A stretch of DNA of 64,000 nucleotides, taken from contig NZ_VZAD01000037.1 of assembly GCF_009495355.1 (NCBI RefSeq), forward strand, positions 1 through 64,000, written 5' to 3'. This stretch comes from Segatella copri (GTDB lineage: Bacteria; Bacteroidota; Bacteroidia; Bacteroidales; Bacteroidaceae). The first letter of the stretch is position 1; every line of letters starts with the position of its first letter. Positions 18,021-26,413 of this stretch are shown piece after piece. Both the position numbers and the translations under genes were made by a program. The notes beneath the pieces are model-generated. The model saw only the letters and a program-made list of their open reading frames with translations. It did not search any database and had not been told where the DNA came from.

Positions 18021-19793
18021 ATGTATTTCGACGAATTAGATTTAAATGACAACGTGCTCGATGCGCTCTACGATATGCGCTTCGACACTTGCACCCCAGT
18101 ACAGGAAAAGTGTATTCCAGAGATATTGAAAGGCAACGACGTAATGGGAGTTGCGCAAACCGGAACAGGCAAAACTGCTGCCTATCTGCTGCCAGTGCTC
18201 AGTAAACTCGACGACGGTGGTTATCCTTCTGATGCCATCAACTGTGTTATCATGTCGCCTACACGCGAGTTGGCACAACAGATAGACCAGGCCATGCAGG
18301 GCTTCGGATATTACCTGCAAGGCGTAAGCAGCGTGGCTGTATATGGAGGAAACGACGGAAACCGTTACGACCAGGAACTGAAAAGCCTGCGCATGGGTGC
18401 AGACGTGGTGATAGCTACACCAGGCCGACTCATCTCTCATATCAGCTTGGGCAATGTAGACCTCAGCAAGGTAAGCTTCTTTATTCTTGATGAGGCAGAC
18501 CGCATGCTCGACATGGGATTCTCGGAGGATATCAAGACCATCGCAGCCAAATTGCCAAAAACTTGCCAGACCATTATGTTCTCTGCCACAATGCCCGAGA
18601 AAATAGAAGAACTGGCAAAGACTCTGCTCAAGAATCCTGTAGAGATCAAACTCGCAGTAAGCAAACCTGCCGAGAAGATACAGCAGAAAGCTTACGTATG
18701 CTACGAGACACAGAAGATGGACATCATCAAGGACATCTTCAAAGCTGGCGACCTGCAGCGAGTCATCATCTTCTGCGGAAGCAAGATGAAGGTAAAGCAA
18801 GTGGCAGGATCACTGCAGCGTAAACATATCAACTGTGGAGAGATGCACTCTGACCTGGACCAGGCTGAACGCGACAATATGATGTTCAAATTCAAGAGCG
18901 GACAAATCGATGTGCTCGTAGCTACCGACATCGTGGCACGAGGCATAGACATCGATGATATCGCATTGGTTATCAACTATGATGTGCCTCACGATACTGA
19001 AGACTATGTGCACCGTATCGGACGTACTGCACGTGCCGACCGCGACGGAGTGGCTATCACCTTCGTGAGCGAGGAAGATATCTTCTATTTCCAGCAGATA
19101 GAGAAGTTCTTGGAAAAAAAAGTGGAAAAGGTTGCTCTGCCCGAAGGATGCGGAGAAGGACCTGCATACACCAAGCAGAACAAGCCCAGAAAGGCAGGCA
19201 ACAACAGCGCAAAGAGCAGACGACGCAAAGATCGTGAACAGACTGCACACAAACGCAAACCTGCCAATAAAACTGCCAACCGACCTGAAAAGGCTCAGCG
19301 TCGTACTGAAGACAACAACCCACAGGAAAACAGCAAGCAAGGCAACAACCAGCAAGACAACAACCAGCCCAGGAACAAAGACAACAAGAAACAACAGGGC
19401 AACGCCAGACAACAGGGTAAGAACGCTCCTCGTACCAAGGATGGCCAGCAGCAGGGCAACAGCCAGCAGCAGAACAATAGTGGCAAACCGGAAAACGAGA
19501 ATAAGCAAAATCGCAACAACCGACGTAAAGGCAATAATCGTCCTGCAAGCGATCAGACAGAAAACAAGTCACGCAACAGACAGGCACAGACTGACAACAA
19601 GCCAGGCAGCCTGGACAACAACGGCAAGCGTCGCAATGTACGCCCAGGCAGCAACGGCAGAGGAAGAGGTGTCAGCCAGAAGAAGACTTCTGAAAAATCA
19701 ACCACACGTAAGGTTACGCCTATCGTAAATCCTCAGAAGAAAGAAAATGTAGTCAAGAAATTCATCAAGCGCATTTTCGGCTTCAAAAAATAA
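18021..19793 (+). CDS. DEAD-box RNA helicase with long basic low-complexity tail
   Basis: 590 residues from MYFDELDLND, which matches the usual start; an in-frame ATG 10 codons upstream is possible. Motifs in order: Q-motif region, AQTGTGKT, PTRELAQQ, TPGR, DEAD, SAT, ARGID and HRIGRTAR. This core ends near residue 375. The last ~210 residues are almost only Asn, Gln, Lys, Arg, Gly and Ser, an RNA-binding disordered tail, ending in a basic FIKRIFGFKK. Such RhlE/CsdA-like proteins unwind structured RNA in ribosome assembly or mRNA decay, often in the cold. It ends with a strong terminator. Confidence 0.93.
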   Translation: MYFDELDLNDNVLDALYDMRFDTCTPVQEKCIPEILKGNDVMGVAQTGTGKTAAYLLPVLSKLDDGGYPSDAINCVIMSPTRELAQQIDQAMQGFGYYLQGVSSVAVYGGNDGNRYDQELKSLRMGADVVIATPGRLISHISLGNVDLSKVSFFILDEADRMLDMGFSEDIKTIAAKLPKTCQTIMFSATMPEKIEELAKTLLKNPVEIKLAVSKPAEKIQQKAYVCYETQKMDIIKDIFKAGDLQRVIIFCGSKMKVKQVAGSLQRKHINCGEMHSDLDQAERDNMMFKFKSGQIDVLVATDIVARGIDIDDIALVINYDVPHDTEDYVHRIGRTARADRDGVAITFVSEEDIFYFQQIEKFLEKKVEKVALPEGCGEGPAYTKQNKPRKAGNNSAKSRRRKDREQTAHKRKPANKTANRPEKAQRRTEDNNPQENSKQGNNQQDNNQPRNKDNKKQQGNARQQGKNAPRTKDGQQQGNSQQQNNSGKPENENKQNRNNRRKGNNRPASDQTENKSRNRQAQTDNKPGSLDNNGKRRNVRPGSNGRGRGVSQKKTSEKSTTRKVTPIVNPQKKENVVKKFIKRIFGFKK

Positions 19794-19847
19794 CAACTGC
19801 TCCAGTTTCTCGTCTACCTGAAGCAAGAAGAAACTGTAGTTGAAAAC

Positions 19848-19893
19848 AAAAAGTATCTTAAGTTACATGCAGATGTTTCTTAAGATACTTTTT
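19848..19893 (+). terminator. Terminator of the helicase gene
   Basis: Perfect 15-bp stem (AAAAAGTATCTTAAG and its complement, 19848-19862/19879-19893) followed by more T. Because the arms start with A-runs it can work in both directions. Confidence 0.85.
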
Positions 19894-20000
19894 TGTTTTA
19901 AGATGATCCTGCCAATTACTTTTTTAGCTGCACTTACCTCTATCAGTAACTACTTTGCACCCTTATAGCCATGAATAGTCAACTGTAAATAAGACTAATA

Positions 20001-20097
20001 ATTAAGTAACTGAAGTTTCGCAAAATGGTTCAAGTACAGGCTAAGGGCTTCTGCCCCTTCTGGGCGTGTGGAACATATTTGCGAAAGTTGAGTAAGT
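20001..20097. repeat. Short REP/MITE-like element
   Basis: The ends are inverted repeats of about 22 bp: CTGAAGTTTCGCAAAATGG at the left, and CTCAACTTTCGCAAATATG on the opposite strand at the right. The core is the hairpin GGGCTTCTGCCCC. It matches both ends of the element at 11887-12145 and carries no gene. Around it, CTATCAGTAACTACT occurs twice (near 19937 and 20371), and an ATGAATAGTCAACT-like motif is inverted at ~20338. Confidence 0.8.
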
Positions 20098-20192
20098 CTA
20101 CGTGAATTATAAATAAGTAATAACCGAGTCAACTCATATTATCAATAATACTTAGAGTGGTCAACTAAAATCGTTAAACCACAATCAAATCT

Positions 20193-20348
20193 ATGTTCGA
20201 TAGTTTAGAACATAAGTTCGGTACTTTAGAACATAAGTTCGAAACTTTAGAACATAAGTTCGGTACTTTAGAACATAAGTTCGATACTTTAGAACATAGA
20301 TTTTTACAGGCTAAAAGAAACATTTATCTCAGTCATATTCATAGTTGA
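20193..20348 (+). CDS. Possible 51-residue heptad-repeat microprotein
   Basis: ATG at 20193 opens a frame of five near-identical heptads (F-x-x-L-E-H-K, e.g. FGTLEHK, FETLEHK) followed by FLQAKRNIYLSHIHS and a stop. Phe and Leu at positions a and d would make an amphipathic coiled coil with an alternating charge pattern. Against coding: there is no clear ribosome binding site or consensus -7 box upstream. Because the unit is 21 bp, the frame stays open automatically. Substitutions between copies fall mostly at codons 2 and 3 of each heptad, which changes residues. The alternative is a non-coding array of phased DNA sites. Confidence 0.35.
   Translation: MFDSLEHKFGTLEHKFETLEHKFGTLEHKFDTLEHRFLQAKRNIYLSHIHS
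20196..20299. repeat. Five-copy 21-bp direct repeat array
   Basis: Units start at 20196, 20217, 20238, 20259 and 20280. All share TTTAGAACATA and TTCG and differ at two or three positions. Units abut without spacers, so this is not a CRISPR. 21 bp equals two turns of DNA, so proteins bound to each copy would sit on one face of the helix. Confidence 0.92.
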
Positions 20349-20402
20349 CTACTTATGCTGAGTAATTACCACTATCAGTAACTACTCATGGCTGAAAAAA
20401 CA

Positions 20403-20441
20403 GGGCTGTTTCCCTATGTACAATCGGGCTGTTTTCCCTAT
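20403..20441. repeat. Direct repeat of a GGGCTGTTTCCCTAT motif
   Basis: Two copies (20403-20417 and 20426-20441, the second with one extra T) lie upstream of the gdhA promoter. Function unknown; they could be operator sites. Confidence 0.6.
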
Positions 20442-20565
20442 ATATAATAAGGTGTACGCCCACAATTCTATAATAAAAGCCTCTTATAAACTGTTAAAAA
20501 CTTACCTTTTTACACCTTTTCTTTATTTTTTCTGTCTTTTTGTTCTTTTTTTCAAACTTTTTCTT

Positions 20566-20574
20566 TAACTTTGC
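20566..20574 (+). promoter_or_regulatory. gdhA promoter
   Basis: TAACTTTGC, 51 bp before the gdhA start codon. Confidence 0.7.
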
Positions 20575-20625
20575 AATCGGAAATAACAAAATAGAAATTT
20601 TTAAACCCAATAAAAGATATAGATT

Positions 20626-21960
20626 ATGAAAGCATCAGAAGTGATTGCGAATCTTCAGAGAAGATTCCCTAATGAGCCTGAATACATCCAGGCAGTTAGT
20701 CAGGTTCTCGGTACTATCGAGGAAGAGTACAACAAGCATCCTGAGTTTGAGAAGGCCAACCTCATTGAGCGCCTTTGCATTCCAGACCGCATTATCGAGT
20801 TCCGTGTTTCATGGGTAGACGACAAGGGTAATGTACAGACTAACATGGGTTACCGAATCCAGCACAACAATGTCATCGGTCCTTACAAGGGAGGTCTTCG
20901 CTATCATAAGTCAGTAAACCTGAGCATCTTGAAGTTCCTGGCCTTCGAGCAGACATTCAAGAACTCTCTGACAACCCTTCCTATGGGTGGAGCCAAGGGT
21001 GGTTCTGATTTCTCACCTCGCGGCAAGAGCAACAATGAGGTTATGCGTTTCTGCCAGGCTTTCATGACTGAGCTTTATCGCCACATGGGCCCAGACGAGG
21101 ACGTTCCTGCAGGTGATATTGGTGTAGGTGGCCGTGAGGTAGGCTATCTCTTCGGTATGTACAAGAAGTTGACTCACCAGTTCCAGGGTGTCTTGACTGG
21201 TAAGGGCCAGGAGTTTGGCGGTTCTCGTATCCGTCCTGAGGCAACAGGTTATGGTAATGTTTATTTCCTCTGCAACATGCTTGCCACCAAGAATATTGAC
21301 ATCAAGGGCAAAACTGTCTTGGTTTCTGGTTCTGGTAACGTGGCTCAGTACACTATGGAGAAGTTGCTTCAGTTGGGTGCAAAGCCTGTCACATGTTCCG
21401 ACTCAGATGGTTACATCTACGATCCAGACGGTATCGACCGCGAGAAACTCGACTACATCATGGAACTGAAGAATGTAGAGCGTGGCCGTATCAAGGAATA
21501 TGCCGAGAAATATGGCGTGAAGTATGTTGAAGGAGCTAAGCCTTGGTTCGAGAAGGCAGACATCGCTCTTCCTTCTGCTACTCAGAACGAAATCAACGAA
21601 GAGGCTGCAAAGGCATTGGTTGCCAACGGCGTATTCGCAGTGAGCGAGGGTGCCAACATGCCTACAACTCCTGAGGCCATCAAGGTATTCCAGGATGCCA
21701 AGATCCTCTATGCTCCTGGTAAGGCTGCCAATGCTGGTGGTGTAGCTGTATCAGGTCTTGAGATGAGTCAGAACTCTGAGCGTCTGAAGTGGAGCCGTGA
21801 GGAGGTTGATGCTAAACTTCACGAAATCATGAACGATATTCACGCCAACTGTGTGAAGTATGGTACCGAGGCAGACGGTTACGTAAACTACGTAAAGGGT
21901 GCCAACGTTGCAGGCTTCCTGAAGGTTGCCAAGGCTATGATGGCTCAGGGTATCGTATAA
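20626..21960 (+). CDS. gdhA: NADP-specific glutamate dehydrogenase
   Basis: 444 residues, the standard hexameric GdhA length. It interconverts 2-oxoglutarate plus ammonia and glutamate. The active-site stretch GPYKGGLRYHKSV, catalytic lysine motif LPMGGAKGGSDF and AGDIGVGGREVG are clear. The Rossmann motif GSGNVAQY follows, with an Asp/Ser-rich acidic loop (CSDSDGYIY) after the second strand as in NADP-preferring enzymes. It has its own promoter and terminator and a codon use typical of highly expressed genes. It is probably the main ammonia-assimilation enzyme. Confidence 0.96.
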   Translation: MKASEVIANLQRRFPNEPEYIQAVSQVLGTIEEEYNKHPEFEKANLIERLCIPDRIIEFRVSWVDDKGNVQTNMGYRIQHNNVIGPYKGGLRYHKSVNLSILKFLAFEQTFKNSLTTLPMGGAKGGSDFSPRGKSNNEVMRFCQAFMTELYRHMGPDEDVPAGDIGVGGREVGYLFGMYKKLTHQFQGVLTGKGQEFGGSRIRPEATGYGNVYFLCNMLATKNIDIKGKTVLVSGSGNVAQYTMEKLLQLGAKPVTCSDSDGYIYDPDGIDREKLDYIMELKNVERGRIKEYAEKYGVKYVEGAKPWFEKADIALPSATQNEINEEAAKALVANGVFAVSEGANMPTTPEAIKVFQDAKILYAPGKAANAGGVAVSGLEMSQNSERLKWSREEVDAKLHEIMNDIHANCVKYGTEADGYVNYVKGANVAGFLKVAKAMMAQGIV

Positions 21961-21990
21961 TAAAATGACAGATATTTAATTATACACATA

Positions 21991-22036
21991 AAAAAATCCT
22001 AACTTCTCTTCGTGAGAGGTTAGGATTTCTTTTTTT
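21991..22036. terminator. Bidirectional terminator between gdhA and the minus-strand membrane gene
   Basis: Stem AAATCCTAACTTCTC/GAGAGGTTAGGATTT with a short TTCGT loop, a run of A on the left and T on the right. It ends gdhA on the plus strand and the convergent gene on the minus strand. Confidence 0.85.
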
Positions 22037-22051
22037 AAAGCAACAGCAAGA

Positions 22052-22483
22052 CTATTGTCGTGGCTGATAAAACAACACAGCCTTGATGTAGGTTTCAAAC
22101 TTCAGGTCGGCATGGCGCGCCAGCCGAAAGCGGATAATGGCTTTCAGTACTGCATATAGGCACAATGCCAACATCAGGCCGACAGCGATAGCCAAAACCG
22201 TAGTTCCCATCTTACCATAAATATAGGCACTGTCGGGAAAAGCCGAAAGAACGATAACAGGCAACAAAGTGATAATGCCACCCACCGTCAGCTTATTGCG
22301 ACTGCTTCCTCCCATATCGAGAATAGCTTGCTTGTCAAAAAGATAATCATCCAGTTCCATACCCTCGATACCATAGTCTTCCATCTTGGGGAAGTCGGGA
22401 TAATTGCCATACAACTTGATTTTGTTGGTCACTTTATGCTCAAAATCGTTGAGGATTTGCTTTTCTGGTTCTCTGATGTTCAT
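22052..22483 (-). CDS. Small two-helix membrane protein of unknown function
   Basis: 143 residues. Residues 1-65 are soluble and acidic with several tyrosines (PEKQILNDFEHKV, YGNYPDFPKMEDYG). Two hydrophobic helices (~67-84 and ~92-114) follow, then a basic tail. The family is not recognised. The gene starts 48 bp after the RNase P RNA on the same strand and no -7 box is seen in between, so it may depend on read-through from rnpB. Confidence 0.75.
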   Translation of the reverse strand: MNIREPEKQILNDFEHKVTNKIKLYGNYPDFPKMEDYGIEGMELDDYLFDKQAILDMGGSSRNKLTVGGIITLLPVIVLSAFPDSAYIYGKMGTTVLAIAVGLMLALCLYAVLKAIIRFRLARHADLKFETYIKAVLFYQPRQ

Positions 22484-22531
22484 GACTTTAAATAATTAAG
22501 TGGAGATTAAAAATAAAAATATAAAAAGAAA

Positions 22532-22919
22532 GCAGTGCCCCTATAAGCCGAGTTCTGTTCCTGCAACAAAGTGCAGGTGCATGTCATTTATCTAATCCCT
22601 GAGTCACCCCAGGGCTTGAGCACTCTACCCTCCGCAGCTGCCATAAAAGACACTCGGGCGAGCAACCCTCAGTCTGCGGTATACATGAGCTTACAGCTCC
22701 CAGCCGACACAGCATGACGATCACCCGTCATCTGGTGGTCTCTTACACCACCTTCTCACCCTTACCCTGCTTTCATCTAAAGACTCAACAAGGCGGTTAT
22801 TTTCTTCTGCCTACACCTACTGTCACCAATAGCTTCTATTTTCGGAAGTGGGATGCTCTGTGCTGCCCGGACTTTCCTCTCGTCTTACCAAGAAGACCAG
22901 CGACACGCCGGGGCACTGC
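22532..22919 (-). ncRNA. rnpB: RNase P RNA (bacterial type A)
   Basis: Catalytic RNA that removes the 5' leader of pre-tRNAs. Read on the minus strand, the conserved region CR I appears as GAGGAAAGTCCGGGC and the 3' conserved region as ACAGAACTCGGCTTATAG. The terminal P1 helix is formed by GCAGTGCCCC and GGGGCACTGC at the two ends. The L-shaped core elements GAGGGTAGAGTGCTC and AGGGTAAGGGTGAG are also visible. A -7 promoter lies 21 bp before the 5' end. An open frame across the region on the plus strand is an artefact. Confidence 0.96.
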
Positions 22920-22939
22920 TTTCTGTATCTTACTAAAGT

Positions 22940-22948
22940 GCAAAGGTA
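22940..22948 (-). promoter_or_regulatory. rnpB promoter
   Basis: Minus strand TACCTTTGC placed just before the RNase P RNA 5' end. Confidence 0.75.
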
Positions 22949-23248
22949 CAAAAAACTTTCGAAAAGTAAAGGACTTTTCTTACTTATTTTCTATACCTCA
23001 ACCCTATAAGGATAACAAAAGCCCTCTTATCAGTACACAAAAAGGGCTTTAGCAAGACTGTTTTGTTAATAGTTTTTTGCATATTACAAAATATTAATTC
23101 CATATTTACAACTATACATATCAAACAAAGTATTGAATATTTGTAAATTTAGGCACATTCTTGTTTAAGAGCCGTTAATATGTTAATTTAGAATGTTAAA
23201 ACGGGATAAAAATACATGTATAATTGACTGTTTCTCGTTTTTTGCACC
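22949..23248. other. Intergenic spacer between rnpB and htrA promoters
   Basis: AT-rich, with no ORF of note. One weak hairpin (AAAGCCCT at 23018 pairing with AGGGCTTT at 23043) has a 17-nt loop. Nothing else is seen. Confidence 0.5.
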
Positions 23249-23257
23249 TATATTTGC
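23249..23257 (+). promoter_or_regulatory. htrA promoter
   Basis: TATATTTGC, a consensus -7 box. The leader contains a small perfect hairpin GTTGGC-AAC-GCCAAC (23273-23287) before the start at 23326. Confidence 0.65.
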
Positions 23258-23325
23258 AGCCGAAATGAAAAGTTGGCAACGCCAACAAAGCAAACATTAA
23301 AATTAACAACAAAAAATTATACATT

Positions 23326-24798
23326 ATGAGAAAAGTAAGCAAATATGTTTTGGCTGTGCTCTGCATCAGCTCACTCGCATTCTCAGCAGGCGCATTCATG
23401 AAAGTCAATGCAGCCGCACCATCAGTGACTTCGGCCGCTCCTGGTCAACCAGTAGATTTAACCTATGCTGCCGAAAAGGCTCTGCCAGCAGTTGTCCATA
23501 TCAAATATGTACAGAACTCAAAGGTACAGACAGTAGATGTTCAGAGCAATCCGTTTGGAGATTTCTTCGATCCATTCGGTTTCTTTGGCAACCCTGGCGG
23601 TGGTCAAGGCGGAACACGCAAACAGAAAGTGCAGACTCCCAAGAGAGAGGCTACAGGCTCTGGTGTCATCATCAGCAGCGACGGATATATCGTCACCAAC
23701 AACCACGTGGTAGAAGGAGCTGACGAACTGACGGTAACACTCAACGACAACCGCGAATTCTCTGCACGCATCATTGGTACAGACAAAAGTACAGACCTTG
23801 CCCTGATAAAAGTCAACGCGAAAGACCTCCCTACTCTTCCTATTGCCAACAGCGACAACGTCAAGGTTGGCGAATGGGTCATTGCAGTAGGCAATCCTTT
23901 CGGTCTGAACAACACTGTCACAGCAGGTATCATCTCTGCAAAGGCTCGCTCGTTAGGTGCCAACGGTGTGGAGAGTTTCATACAGACTGATGCCGCCATC
24001 AATGCTGGAAACTCGGGCGGTGCACTGGTCAACACACAGGGCGAGCTGGTAGGTATCAACGCCATGCTCTACTCGCAGACAGGTTCATACGCAGGCTATG
24101 GTTTCGCCATTCCTACCTCTATAATGAATAAGGTAGTAGACGACCTGAAGAAATATGGCAGTGTACAGCGCGTGATGCTCAGCATTCAGGGAAGCGATGT
24201 ACTCAACTACATCAACTCGCAGAAGGAAAATGGCAAAGAAGTAGATTTAGGCACCAATGAAGGTGTATATGTAACCAAAGTGGATGAGGACGGAAACGGA
24301 GCCGACGCAGGCTTGAAGGAAGGTGACATCATAACCAAGATAGACGGCAAGAAGGTGACCAAGATGGCTGAACTCCAGGAAGCCCTCAACAGCAAACGCC
24401 CTGGCGACAAACTCTCTATCACCTACTTACGCAACAAGAAGAGCTACACCAAGAGCATCACACTCAAAAATGCTCAAGGCAACACTTCGGTCATCAAGAG
24501 TGCCGATCTGGATGTATTGGGTGGAACCTTCCGTCCTGTGACAGAAGCACAAAAGAAGGAACTTGGCGTCAAATATGGTCTGGAGGTATTGAAGGTTGGA
24601 GCTGGCGCACTCAAGGATGCTGGAATTTCGCGCGGACTTATTATCCAGCGTGTAAATGATACCAACATCACCACGCTCGATGACTTGCAGAAGATAGTAA
24701 AGAGTGCATCCACAAGCAAGGAGCCAGTACTCTACATTCAGGGTGTATGGCCTACAGGCAAGAAGTCATACTTCGCCGTGCCACTTCAGAAAGACTAA
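23326..24798 (+). CDS. htrA: Periplasmic serine endoprotease Do (HtrA/DegP family)
   Basis: 490 residues with a signal peptide (to ~Ala29). The trypsin-like domain has the triad His127 (VTNNHVV), Asp157 (STDLAL) and Ser230 (NAGNSGGAL). Two PDZ domains follow, starting about 275 and 390. A Gly/Phe-rich stretch (~78-97) before the catalytic domain corresponds to the LA-loop region. It degrades or refolds misfolded envelope proteins under stress. The gene is monocistronic, with its own promoter and a strong terminator. Confidence 0.96.
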   Translation: MRKVSKYVLAVLCISSLAFSAGAFMKVNAAAPSVTSAAPGQPVDLTYAAEKALPAVVHIKYVQNSKVQTVDVQSNPFGDFFDPFGFFGNPGGGQGGTRKQKVQTPKREATGSGVIISSDGYIVTNNHVVEGADELTVTLNDNREFSARIIGTDKSTDLALIKVNAKDLPTLPIANSDNVKVGEWVIAVGNPFGLNNTVTAGIISAKARSLGANGVESFIQTDAAINAGNSGGALVNTQGELVGINAMLYSQTGSYAGYGFAIPTSIMNKVVDDLKKYGSVQRVMLSIQGSDVLNYINSQKENGKEVDLGTNEGVYVTKVDEDGNGADAGLKEGDIITKIDGKKVTKMAELQEALNSKRPGDKLSITYLRNKKSYTKSITLKNAQGNTSVIKSADLDVLGGTFRPVTEAQKKELGVKYGLEVLKVGAGALKDAGISRGLIIQRVNDTNITTLDDLQKIVKSASTSKEPVLYIQGVWPTGKKSYFAVPLQKD

Positions 24799-24875
24799 GC
24801 AAAACAAAGTCAATTATTGAGGGGCAAGACCAAGCCTGAGAAATGATAATAAATAAGTAAAACAGTTCTATAAAT

Positions 24876-24918
24876 AAAAAAATAGCAGATATTTTCTCAA
24901 ATATCTGCTATTTTTTTT
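24876..24918 (+). terminator. htrA terminator
   Basis: Perfect stem of AAAAATAGCAGATATTT with its complement, TCTC loop, and eight T after the stem. Confidence 0.9.
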
Positions 24919-24939
24919 GCACATATCGACAAAAAAGCG

Positions 24940-24948
24940 TATTTTTGC
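24940..24948 (+). promoter_or_regulatory. rpoD promoter
   Basis: TATTTTTGC, 27 bp before the chosen start codon at 24976. Confidence 0.6.
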
Positions 24949-24975
24949 ATCTACGAACAAAAAATAATGCTAACC

Positions 24976-25839
24976 ATGAGACAACTGAAAATATCAAAGT
25001 CGATAACCAACAGAGAGAGTGCATCACTTGAAAAATACCTTCAAGAAATTGGGCACCAGGATCTTCTCACAGCAGATGAGGAGGTGGAACTGGCTCAACA
25101 AATCAAAAAGGGTGACCGCAAAGCACTTGAGAGATTGACGAAGGCCAACCTTAGATTTGTCGTTTCCGTCGCCAAGCAATATCAGAACAAGGGTCTGAGC
25201 TTACCCGACCTCATCAACGAGGGAAACCTCGGCTTGATAAAAGCAGCCGAAAAATATGACGAGACAAGAGGCTTCAAGTTTATCTCTTATGCTGTATGGT
25301 GGATTAGACAAAGCATTTTGCAGGCCATAGCAGAGCAAAGCCGCATCGTACGCCTCCCGCTCAACCAGGTGGGAAGTGTCAATCGTATCGCCCGCGAACT
25401 GAACAAGTTTGAGCAGGAAAACGAGCGCAAGCCCAGTGTGGAAGAAATGGCCGACCGCATAGACCTTCCCGAGGAAAAGATCGCAGAGGCGATGAAGATC
25501 AATACGCACCATGTAAGCATGGACGCACCTTTCGCCGAAGGCGAGGACAACAGCCTGCTTGACTTCCTGCCCAACACCGACTCACCTTCTACCGACAACG
25601 TACTCGATCAGGAATCGCTACGAACAGAGATAGGAAGAGTGCTCGATGTTCTCAACGACAGAGAGCAGAAAGTGATAAAAGCTTTCTTTGGCATCGGCAT
25701 GCAAGAAATGACCCTCGAGGAAATTGGAGACAAATACAACCTCACCCGCGAAAGAGTAAGACAGATTAAGGAGAAGGCAATTCGCAGGCTGAGATACAAC
25801 ACGAAAAGTAAAACGCTGAAGACCTACTTAGGCCAGTAA
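24976..25839 (+). CDS. rpoD: Primary RNA polymerase sigma factor (sigma-70, Bacteroidetes short form)
   Basis: 287 residues from [11 protein letters not shown], the conserved start; an ATG three codons earlier is less likely. Region 1.2 is SLEKYLQEI. Region 2 contains the core-binding and -10 recognition helices ([42 protein letters not shown]). Region 3 follows, and region 4 ends with the [25 protein letters not shown]. It lacks region 1.1 and the long non-conserved domain of the E. coli protein, as in the Bacteroides sigma that recognises TTTG/TAnnTTTG promoters. Those promoters occur throughout this window. Confidence 0.96.
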   Translation: MRQLKISKSITNRESASLEKYLQEIGHQDLLTADEEVELAQQIKKGDRKALERLTKANLRFVVSVAKQYQNKGLSLPDLINEGNLGLIKAAEKYDETRGFKFISYAVWWIRQSILQAIAEQSRIVRLPLNQVGSVNRIARELNKFEQENERKPSVEEMADRIDLPEEKIAEAMKINTHHVSMDAPFAEGEDNSLLDFLPNTDSPSTDNVLDQESLRTEIGRVLDVLNDREQKVIKAFFGIGMQEMTLEEIGDKYNLTRERVRQIKEKAIRRLRYNTKSKTLKTYLGQ

Positions 25840-25867
25840 GCAATATCCATAACAGAAGAAACAGAAA

Positions 25868-26413
25868 ATGAAACTTAGAAAATCAGTATTTGCAGCCATT
25901 GCTGCCACATTGCTTATCGCTGTCAGCATGCAGGCCAAAGACGAGATGAAGCGAATTTATATCTTTGGATTTGCATCATCGTTCAATGATTCTATCGTAT
26001 GCTTCACCGATGTGCAGGCAGTAGACTCTGCCTGGCTCAACAGCAAGAACCACTTCCTGGTAAGCAGAGAAGATTACTCTTACCAGTTGCGCGACTATTT
26101 AGAGGGAGAAGGTTACAAACACCCCACCTGCATGGTAAGCTACAGCACAAACCTGAAAAAGCTGACCAAGAAATATAACAAAATGCGCAACAGCTATACC
26201 GCTCAACCCAAGAAATCCAAAAACAAAAGCGGTATGATAGAGGATGCAGCACCAAAATATCAGGTTAAAATCATCGGTATGGACCGTTTCATATTCTCGG
26301 GCATTAAGCCTGACTATGAGGCCAACGAAGAGGTGGCTCAGAAGCCAGCCAAGAAGATTAAGGCAAAAGACGCACTGAAACAACAAAAGAAAAAGAAGCG
26401 TAATGCAAAATGA
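25868..26413 (+). CDS. Secreted basic protein of unknown function
   Basis: 181 residues with a signal peptide (MKLRKSVFAAIAATLLIAVSMQA). The mature part has no recognised domain and ends in a very Lys-rich tail (AKKIKAKDALKQQKKKKRN). The stop codon overlaps the start of the next gene by 11 bp, so translation of the two is probably coupled. It is 28 bp after rpoD. The link with the kinase-like gene downstream is positional only. Confidence 0.75.
   Translation: MKLRKSVFAAIAATLLIAVSMQAKDEMKRIYIFGFASSFNDSIVCFTDVQAVDSAWLNSKNHFLVSREDYSYQLRDYLEGEGYKHPTCMVSYSTNLKKLTKKYNKMRNSYTAQPKKSKNKSGMIEDAAPKYQVKIIGMDRFIFSGIKPDYEANEEVAQKPAKKIKAKDALKQQKKKKRNAK

Noticed and set aside
20196..20299. CRISPR array
   Set aside because: The 21-bp units abut with no spacers and no cas gene is in the window.
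22714..23052. A 112-codon plus-strand frame
   Set aside because: It overlaps the RNase P RNA, whose conserved cores are on the other strand; the peptide has no protein-like features.
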